The position numbers and the translations under genes were made by a program. From the NCBI GenBank assembly GCA_004802725.1, contig SGPM01000229.1:1-44982 (forward strand): a stretch of DNA of 44,982 nt, read 5' to 3'. The stretch comes from Antrodiella citrinella. Its lineage: Eukaryota; Basidiomycota; Agaricomycetes; Polyporales; Steccherinaceae. How positions within the stretch are numbered: position 1 is the first letter of the stretch; each line of letters opens with the position of its first letter. Positions 36,801 to 44,982 of this stretch are shown one piece after another. The notes beneath the pieces are model-generated. The model did no database searches and was not told the origin of the DNA. It was given only the letters and a program-made list of their open reading frames with translations.

Positions 36801-37499
36801 ACATGAGTATCGTAATATTAGGTTTTGCAAGAAATATTCACTTGTTGGGGTCATCAGTGTCCTAATAATCGCATTCAGCAAAGCTTCTGAGCAAGTGTAG
36901 TGTGGTAGCTGACACGAACCAGATAAATGGCAAAGATGAAACTGCGCAGGTACTGATGCTGCAATGCGTCGAAAATACCATTTTCCTGCATAGCGCTTTG
37001 CATTAGACTAGCATATACGCATGCAGCGAAGTACGTACCAGATAGTCCAATAGTTTGTCTGCTTCTTCCGTATAGCCCCTCGTAACCGTCATGATTTTGA
37101 AGCCGCTCACATTGCGTCTGTCGGAATTGAACGAATCAAAGCTTTGGGAAGGTTGACTAGAAGGAGTGTCCGTGTTTGCCGATGTGAGATAACCTGGGGT
37201 ATATAGCATATAGTAAGTGAATGACATGTACAAGACATAAGTCGTACTCTCAGAGAAGTTGTCGGCGGGTAGTAGATTCCTGTAAGCACGTCAGCTTGTA
37301 CAAATAGTCTCAAAGGCAGATGACACACCTCAGATATGTGATACAGCCCAATCCAGCTCTCAGTAGCGTCTGAATACACTGCAAACTCTGTTGTGAAGTC
37401 AAAACATCCTGACATGCGTTCGACATGAAAATGGAACGTAAGAAAAGATGATGAACAACATACTTGCGAGGTTTTTTCTCTGACTGACTGCGCCTGCAT
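33885..37499 (-). CDS. HOP1: Meiotic chromosome axis protein Hop1 (HORMA plus PHD finger)
   Basis: The N-terminal HORMA domain begins SLQCIQTLLRAGLG and continues through CITYLRNLLPADNFSE, GFKIMTVTRGYTEEADK and YYTIPGTTTIVPVMSLGEDL to a C-terminal strand segment near GAFIYVLFQGRRFATFK. A middle region follows, then a PHD-type zinc finger (ECECGVM, VSCDGACNKWFHVWC, FICFDCRV; C4HC3 spacing) and a helical, winged-helix-like segment. The C-terminus is basic and disordered (KNKSKKGRTKSRQSHRQ) and ends GLPVDLGD. This HORMA-PHD order is that of fungal Hop1, which binds the meiotic chromosome axis, promotes inter-homologue double-strand break repair and is phosphorylated by Mec1/Tel1. Fifteen or so introns are predicted. 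The start at 37499 (MQAQSVREKTSQ) is the best visible one. Its expression is expected to be meiotic. Confidence 0.88.
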
Positions 37500-37711
37500 A
37501 TTGTAGAGTATGAATACTAGTAGGATGTGCGGTTAGTACGCATGCAACAAGCAGAAGACTCAGAGTTGCTGAGCCGGCGTGAGCGCAAGTATTTGAGCGG
37601 AGCTCCAAAGATTACACGCGTCATTCACGTGATCGCGTTAGTTGCACGAGCGCTAAAGGAACTTGTCCGTGACTCCTTGTCAGTGACCACCACAGATCCA
37701 GAGCACGTATC
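37500..37711. promoter_or_regulatory. Divergent promoter shared by HOP1 and TRS23
   Basis: Only 212 bp separate the two start codons, so a meiotic gene and a constitutive trafficking gene must share or overlap regulatory DNA. No specific site was identified. Confidence 0.5.
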
Positions 37712-38271
37712 ATGACTATCTTCGGTCTTTGGGTAAGATATAGTCTATCGCACAAAAAAGTGTACTCAATATTCATGTAGGTCATCAACAAAGCGGGAGG
37801 GCTCGTGTACCAACGGAGCTTTGGAGGTCATTCTAATCATACCTGGATTGCGCAACAGTGTTTTTAATCAGACGTCGGTATCCAGATGGTCTCCCTGGAT
37901 TGACCTCGAACGAGTATCTCGTACTCGCGGGAACACTCCATGGTATTCATGCAATCACGAGTCGACTCTCACCTTCCGGGCCCAGTTCTGGCGCTCAAGT
38001 AATCGAGGGTGAATCGTTCAAGATGACGATCATGTTGACAGCTACGGGTAAATCTTCAGCTATTTTCTACATTCAGAATTTGATTTCAATGGTATACATA
38101 GGTACGAAGTTTGTATTGCTCACGTCCCTAGCAGAGACCACGGCGGAAGTCGTTCTACAGAAAGTGTACGAAGTATATGCAGACGCGGTGATGAAGAACC
38201 CATTTCATACCCCAGAAATGCCCATTCGCAGCGAAGGGTTTGATAGGCGGATCACTGCTTTGCTTGGTTGA
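37712..38271 (+). CDS. TRS23: TRAPP complex subunit Trs23 (TRAPPC4, sybindin-like)
   Basis: Introns at 37733-37780, 37827-37885 and 38048-38101 give a 132-residue protein beginning MTIFGLW|VINKAGGLVYQ. Longin-fold family signatures are VINKAGGLVYQR, SNEYLVLAGTLHGIHAI, ESFKMTIMLTATGTKFVLL and VLQKVYEVYADAVMKNPF, ending GFDRRITALLG. Trs23 is a core subunit of TRAPP, the exchange factor for the Rab GTPase Ypt1, acting in ER-to-Golgi and Golgi traffic. The length fits the short core form without the inserted loop of yeast Trs23. A first 21-nt exon encoding MTIFGLW is typical of the family. Confidence 0.92.
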
Positions 38272-39700
38272 CAGCGTTGGTTTTGCTTTTCTCTCAGACG
38301 ATTCCATGTTGACCGATAGAGACAGACAATAGCATGGTAATCACACAGCCAATAACATCGGCATGATTGGCATCGATGAGAATAATCGCTCCGGAAAGAC
38401 GTTGAGTCAAACTGAGCCGGACTGTACCACCAAGTGAGGACACAGTGCGTTTGCTTCTTTGTATCCAGCACGACGGACTCACTACCACCGTATCACAAGA
38501 TAGACGCTAGAATTACCGCGCCGCGCTTCCAGCTGTGTATATGGTGGCGGACGCCGGGAAGTCTTTCTCTTGCTGATGAATCCAGTTCTTACGGCGTGGT
38601 GTACTTCTTTAGTAACCACGGAATCATGAACCCACTACGGAATGCAGGACTATTTTCCAGAGTTATGATACTCGGTTTCAGCGAGTAAATCCACAACTTG
38701 AAACCTTTCCGAGGCTGAGGAAGCGATCCTATGCGTTTTTCACACCCAACCAATGCGCCCGGTACCGGTCACTACGGCGGTGAACAAAGCCTTGCAAGCG
38801 CTTTCTCCAATCCAGGCCCATATCACAGGTACCGTCGTACATCCTTTTCCGCCATGCATGTCAGCATATACCAAACATTGGGGTATGAGTACGCCGTCTC
38901 ATCACTGACGTGCTTTTCTATCCATCTGTTGTTCTTGGTGCGTCTCCTGCTGCTTTACACGTAATGAGGTCACTCATGTACCTTTAGAATAATCTGACAG
39001 CCACCTTTTGTTACCATGATTGATTGTCCTAAGGATCCCCTCTGTTTGGTCCTTTACACTGCTACTACAACCGCTTTGCGAGGTTCAATAAACTAGCTTC
39101 AATATCAGAAACCATAGTCACCGCCCCTTGAATAAAAATCGTCGGCTTGCCGGGGTTGGCTCTAATCCATCAGCATGTTGATAACGAGAGTCCTGGGTCG
39201 GCGTGGCAAATTGCCCATTTCCTGGTTCCAACCACACAGGCTGTGGCGCCCATATGGCCTAATACTCGCCGCGTGCGCTCTTACTCTGTACATGAAGCTT
39301 GTTGTCCACTCACACTTACATGTGTACGGATGGCAGTCGTGTAACTTGTTTGTCTGCCTTGTCTTCGCCGACGCCTCCAGTGCTTTGGAACGTTACACTC
39401 GGAGCCGATTTCATCCCACAGACGTTCGTTTCATCAGGTACGAGGACACAATGGCAGCGTTGGGATTGGCTTCCTGATGCTTTCTGCCCCCGTTTCACGC
39501 AGTTTAGGTGCAGTTCTGCCCAATTTCGACATATCTACTCAAAGAGGCCCTCACGCGGGGTACTTGTTACCGCGTGCTATGAGGTTTGAGATATCTGTCT
39601 GCTATCCAGAGAGGTCAGCGAAACCTATAAGAACGGCCCGTCTTGAGTGAGGAAAACCCCAAGACACGAAGTCTCCTCATATCTCAAGCACCGCTCACAA
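38272..39700. other. Upstream region of the versatile peroxidase gene
   Basis: This 1.43-kb gap holds the TRS23 3' UTR and the peroxidase promoter. A TATAAG box is annotated separately. Sequences matching the loose metal-response consensus TGCRCNC occur (for example tgcgccc near 38753 and tgcgctc near 39276), but they are frequent by chance. No gene was seen. Confidence 0.4.
39626..39631 (+). promoter_or_regulatory. TATA-like box of the versatile peroxidase gene
   Basis: TATAAG 70-75 bp before the ATG, closely matching the spacing in the manganese peroxidase gene. Confidence 0.5.
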
Positions 39701-41191
<1,491 letters not shown>

Positions 41192-41504
41192 GCGGTCACA
41201 CACCAAGGTTGTTCTCCCTGTCCTCTGGTTTACATGCTGTTTTGGAAAACGTCGAACTTTGTTATGGGTACTGTGTGGGAGTATTTTTGTAACGGTGATA
41301 GATACAATGTATATCGCTTGGAAGCTTCTGTCAGTAGAACGTTGGTACTTATAGCCTGGTAGAATGCAAGTAGAATGTGTTGGAAAAGGGTGTCGCTCCG
41401 CTCAAATTGACGCCGCGGGAGTTCCTGCCGAGCGACACAAAGCTGTCGTCTGACCAGTATGTACCTGAAGACGTGTTACAGCAGCGTCCCCAAAGGGAGA
41501 AAAC
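41192..41504. other. 3' region of the peroxidase; unexplained coding-like stretch
   Basis: After the peroxidase stop lies a probable 3' UTR. From 41374 to 41508 the plus strand is open for 44 codons with protein-like content (APLKLTPREFLPSD, QYVPEDVLQQRP), preceded by TAG that could be a splice acceptor. I found no gene it belongs to. It overlaps the 3' end of the minus-strand cyclotransferase gene by a few bases. Confidence 0.3.
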
Positions 41505-43128
41505 TTAGAAAGAGCGGTGAGGACTGCTGCGGCATCTACCGGACATCCCGATCAGGCAAACAAGCAAGTTCGATTCTTTTGTTCGCACAGCACGGCCAAG
41601 ACGATGCATAATATACAGACCAATAGATACACACACCGTGTAGGATGTCCGAATGTCATAGATCGTCATCAGCATGTGTCTACTAGGCAGCAAGTAAGCA
41701 AACGAGAACTGGTCTCGGAGAAGGTCACTCACAAGTTCGGACGCGCTTTTCTCTACTGAATCACGTTTGCGATGTGACGTGACATCTGGTATGAGGCCAA
41801 GGTATTCGCTCATGAAGAGACGGAGGATGAGATTCCACCGTCGCATAGTTGGGATATCAAGGGCAGTGACATCATCCTAAACCACAAATGTGCTTGTTAG
41901 CGACGCATTCGGATTAAGGGGGGGGGGGCATTTTGAGGTTGAAGACTTACCTCGAGCTTATGCCAAACCCTCGGGAACGGATTCGCAATGATATGCAAAA
42001 TATCAACGCCCAACTTCAAGAACGGTATATGGTCATCCTCGATCCCACCACCGAACTCCCTCCCCGTTCTCGCCAAGAAGAAACTATTATAGTTATCTTT
42101 CGTGGTCACAGGATCTCCGGCATATGTCAATGCACCGTGTTCTGCGAGTTGGCGTTCGGCGTCCACCATTTCGTCGAAGAGCCATCCTGTTTCGCGGAAC
42201 GAAGAACGGATGGTCGGGTTGGGTGCACCCAGAAGATCCAGCAAGATGAAGTGTTCGATCGTGGATAATTCAGTGGTCGACGGGTACGGAAGGAGACGTC
42301 GTTTAGTGTGTGGTACAACATAGGACGAGGACCACTTCTGCGCGAGATGTCTGTGTTGGTTGTTAGGATGCAAGCATTTGACGATACTGTCCAGACTCGC
42401 CTTGCACCGTATATGGAATCAGTGGCCGTCCAATCCTTGTATGCCTCTTCCCCATCGAAGAAGACCATCTGCAATGTAGTGTCCGCGATATCCTCGTCGT
42501 CCTCCGCACCCGCATCAAATCTGGCCTTCCGCTTGTCCAGCAGCGGATCTAACGTTTCCGCCAAGTCAAGCATGAAAGCACACGGTGCAGCAGAGTCGGT
42601 AGCTCCTACAAACTACTGCCGTCATCATCCGACTTCTCACAAAATCACTGGAGGGAAGCTACGAACCTGGCTCCCAGGCGGATTGGCGAAGAACTTGCTA
42701 TCGAAATGCGCCGCCACTATGACCCTCCTCAACGCTGTCGGATCCTTCGTCGCAATGACATTCGTAAACCGCTTCACGCCATACGGCGTCATATCGGTGA
42801 ACGTATCCTCCTCCACATGCCACTTTAGCTTCTTCATCGTCGACACGATATAATCCTTCACCAGCGTGTTGTTCGCCGTGTCCGGAGGCCGTGGGATGAG
42901 GATTTTGGCGAGATGCGAGTTCGGGTTGTTAGGGTCGATGTTCTGGACAGGATCTGGGTGGACGACGAGGGCGGATATGGCGTCGGAGGAGAGGTCCTGG
43001 AACTGGCGAGGCCCGATGGTCGAAGCGGCGTACGCGTGCCATGGTACGCTCAGAAACAACGACACAAGAAGCAATGATACGCCGTAGTCGTGCAGTCGTG
43101 AACGACCTCGAGCAGCTGAGACCGCCAT
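41505..43128 (-). CDS. Glutaminyl-peptide cyclotransferase (M28-like zinc enzyme), secreted or ER
   Basis: The product of about 420 residues starts MAVSAARGRSRLHDYG and has a hydrophobic signal or anchor (VSLLLVSLFLSVPWHAYA). Family motifs appear in order: VIVAAHFDSKFF, VGATDSAAPCAFML (zinc Asp), MVFFDGEEAYKDW (zinc Glu), YGARHLA, HFILLDLLGAPNP and GIEDDHIPFLKLGV (zinc His), then a C-terminal helix LRLFMSEYLGL. The enzyme converts N-terminal Gln or Glu to pyroglutamate in the secretory pathway, protecting secreted proteins from aminopeptidases. The last exon is uncertain: after VEKSASEL a GTGAGT donor may splice away the rest of the open frame that ends at 41505. An intron carries a run of 11 G (41918-41928 on the plus strand). 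It is divergent from NAR1. Confidence 0.88.
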
Positions 43129-43359
43129 CGTCGTCGTTGTGGTCGTTGAGCTGAATGATGGACCGCCAAGATGACGGGACAGCAAAGTGTAGAGGGCGCC
43201 TAACTTGAATCCGGTTCCCATGCCACGTGGAAGGCGAGATCCCCGAGATCGAGATCCGGCGCCTGGATGTTTTGTCAGGCTGGAGTCTCGATTGGCCATT
43301 TCTTCCGCCAATTCCACCATCGTCCGACTCACACCCTCACTCTCTTCCCTACTACCACC
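43129..43359. promoter_or_regulatory. Divergent promoter between the cyclotransferase and NAR1 genes
   Basis: 231 bp separate the two start codons. The minus-strand frame remains open upstream of the chosen ATG as far as 43332, so a longer cyclotransferase N-terminus is possible but would bury the signal peptide. Confidence 0.45.
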
Positions 43360-44982
43360 ATGGCGTTCTCTGGGGCATTGGTACGCAGTTTGTCGAGCAT
43401 TTAGCTGTACTCGTCGCTGAACCAGCTGTGTAGACTCTGACGGACCTCAACGATTTCATCACCCCTGCTCAGTCATGTATAAAGCCGGTTGAGCAGACGA
43501 ACAAGCCGGAGGAGAAGGATCCTGGTGCTGCGTCTGTGAGTACCATCGGATATCCTGCTGTCTCGCTTGCTAAGTGTGTACGACATAGACCGAAATTAAA
43601 GTAGACTCCGCCGGGGCATACTACGAGGTGTCCGCGGGCAGTGTGAAGTCCGTAGCCGAACCCCAGAAGAAGTTACAAACCGCTGAAATCAGCTTGAACG
43701 ACTGTTTGGCGTGCAGGTGAGCATCGGAATACACTCTGTATGCAGCTCTGAGCTCATATTACTCTTCGCGTAGTGGTTGTATCACCTCCGCCGAATCCGT
43801 GCTCATCACACTCCAATCTCACACGGAAGTCCTGAACTTCCTCTCACAGAACCCGCCACGTACGGACGCTTCCCACAAGGTCCCCGTCATCTCCATCGCA
43901 CCGCAGAGCCTCGCCTCCCTCGCTGCCACCATCTCCAGTAGTAGCAGTGCGGCTCCGGTCACGCTACACCGCGTCCTCCGACGGGTGCAAGCCTTCTGCA
44001 AGACCGTCCTCGGATTCGACCATGCCTTCGACACCACCTTCGCCCGGCACATTTCCCTGCTCGAGCACGCGCAGGAGTTCCGTGAGCGGAAGCAGGCTGG
44101 CGGGGCGGGGAGCCTCCCAATGCTCGCGAGTGCGTGTCCTGGCTGGGTGTGCTACGCAGAGAAGACGCACGCAGAGATGCTTCCGTTTATCAGCCGGACG
44201 AAGAGCCCTCAGCAAGTGATGGGCACGTTGGTGAAGGAATGGATGGGCAAGCAGTGGGACAAAACGTACGTCTGACTCATCCGTTTCCATCATCGCTTAC
44301 GCTAATCAGAAATCCACGACACATCTAATCGACGACTCAATCTCCTCGCCATCTCTACCGCGTTTTTGTTCCGTGTCCCGGTATCCCACAATCTCCTCCT
44401 CATGCATCTCTCCATTCTTGCTTTTTTTTTGCGTTTTCACGCTTGGCTGCTTGTTGTTCGGGTCGGACGGACGGGGGAATACACAGCCCTGATCAGATAT
44501 ATCACGTTTCCGTCATGCCATGCTACGACAAGAAACTGGAAGCCTCGCGCTCGGACTTCTACAACGAGGCGTACGCGACGCGGGACGTGGACTGTGTCAT
44601 CACCACGGGCGAGCTTGATCTGTTAATGCGCGAAAAAGGATGGGACCTATCGATACCCGTCCCCGGCGAGGACGATGACCGTCCTTCCCCTCCCGCGCGC
44701 AGGTCCGGCAACACCATCAACGACGGACCTTCTGCATCTGCCGCACACGATACGACCGATTACGACACACACCGGACCTTCACCTCTGCACCCTCAGAAT
44801 CCCCACGTTCGTCTCCTCCACCTGCGTTCCCCACAATCAACACCGCCATCCCGGAACTCATCACGCACCCCGGGACGTCCTCCGGCTCGTACCTGCACTC
44901 GCTCGTCGCGCTCCTGCACGCGTCCTCCCCCGTCCCGCTCGCCCTGACGGTCCGCCCCGTGCGCGCGTCGCCCGACTACGAG
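43360..44982 (+). CDS. NAR1: Cytosolic Fe-S cluster assembly factor Nar1 (partial, runs off the edge)
   Basis: The start [16 protein letters not shown] is split by an early intron. The N-terminal cluster ligands are visible: SCIKPVE (first Cys) and [14 protein letters not shown] (CxxCxxC), the fourfold Cys set that binds a [4Fe-4S] cluster. The iron-hydrogenase-like core follows: [44 protein letters not shown] and [15 protein letters not shown]. After that comes a Pro/Ser/Asp-rich insert, then [17 protein letters not shown] at the window edge. Nar1 acts in the cytosolic iron-sulfur assembly pathway, linking the Nbp35-Cfd1 scaffold to the Cia1 targeting complex. It is not a hydrogenase. The 3' part, including the C-terminal cluster ligands, lies outside the window. 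Confidence 0.93.

Noticed and set aside
38272..39700. Metal-response and other regulatory elements in the peroxidase promoter
   Set aside because: Hits to TGCRCNC occur, but the consensus is so loose that several are expected by chance in 1.4 kb.
43360..44982. Iron-only hydrogenase
   Set aside because: The N-terminal CxxCxxC set and the eukaryotic insert match Nar1/NARF proteins of cytosolic Fe-S assembly, which lack hydrogenase activity.

Overview
The window reads as nuclear DNA of a wood-decaying basidiomycete, most likely an Agaricomycete of the Polyporales (white rot). Genes are split by many short introns (about 45-90 nt, GT...AG). Two class II ligninolytic heme peroxidases are present. 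Several neighbours are typical of these fungi: a multi-intron cytochrome P450, a DUF2235 hydrolase and TKL-like kinase paralogues. No species is assigned.

Layout. 1-2.9 kb: a short minisatellite, a truncated Ty1/Copia gag with a half-tRNA primer-binding site, a degenerate terminal-repeat fragment and an initiator tRNA-Met gene. 3.5-8.7 kb (minus strand): a DUF2235 alpha/beta hydrolase and a salicylaldehyde/vanillin-type aldehyde dehydrogenase. 9.4-10.1 kb: a non-autonomous element with 129-bp, almost identical inverted arms. 10.4-12.0 kb (minus): a short manganese peroxidase. 12.5-16.0 kb (minus): poorly resolved hypothetical coding sequence. 16.7-20.7 kb (plus): an NTF2/SnoaL-fold protein, bleomycin hydrolase and a fungal hypothetical protein. 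21.3-24.6 kb (plus): two tandem kinase-like genes that have lost the DFG aspartate, the first with a frameshift. 26.1-29.7 kb (plus): a 1,172-residue Ser-rich disordered protein. 30.2-32.5 kb (minus): a cytochrome P450. 33.9-37.5 kb (minus): the meiotic axis protein Hop1 (HORMA plus PHD), divergent from the TRAPP subunit Trs23 (37.7-38.3 kb). 39.7-41.2 kb (plus): a versatile peroxidase. 41.5-43.1 kb (minus): glutaminyl-peptide cyclotransferase, divergent from the Fe-S assembly factor Nar1, which runs off the right edge.

How the parts relate. The manganese peroxidase, versatile peroxidase, aromatic-type aldehyde dehydrogenase and P450 fit one theme: extracellular lignin oxidation followed by intracellular handling of aromatic aldehydes and related compounds. 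They are interleaved with housekeeping genes rather than forming a compact cluster, so any functional link is inference. I see no wholly new multi-gene system. The most unusual items are the tandem pseudokinase pair, the long-arm inverted-repeat element with a second older copy in the window, the Copia fragment whose primer site matches the anticodon arm of a tRNA gene 2 kb away, and a probable intron whose two splice borders lie at the ends of a 28-bp direct repeat. Gene models were spliced by eye, so exon borders are predictions.
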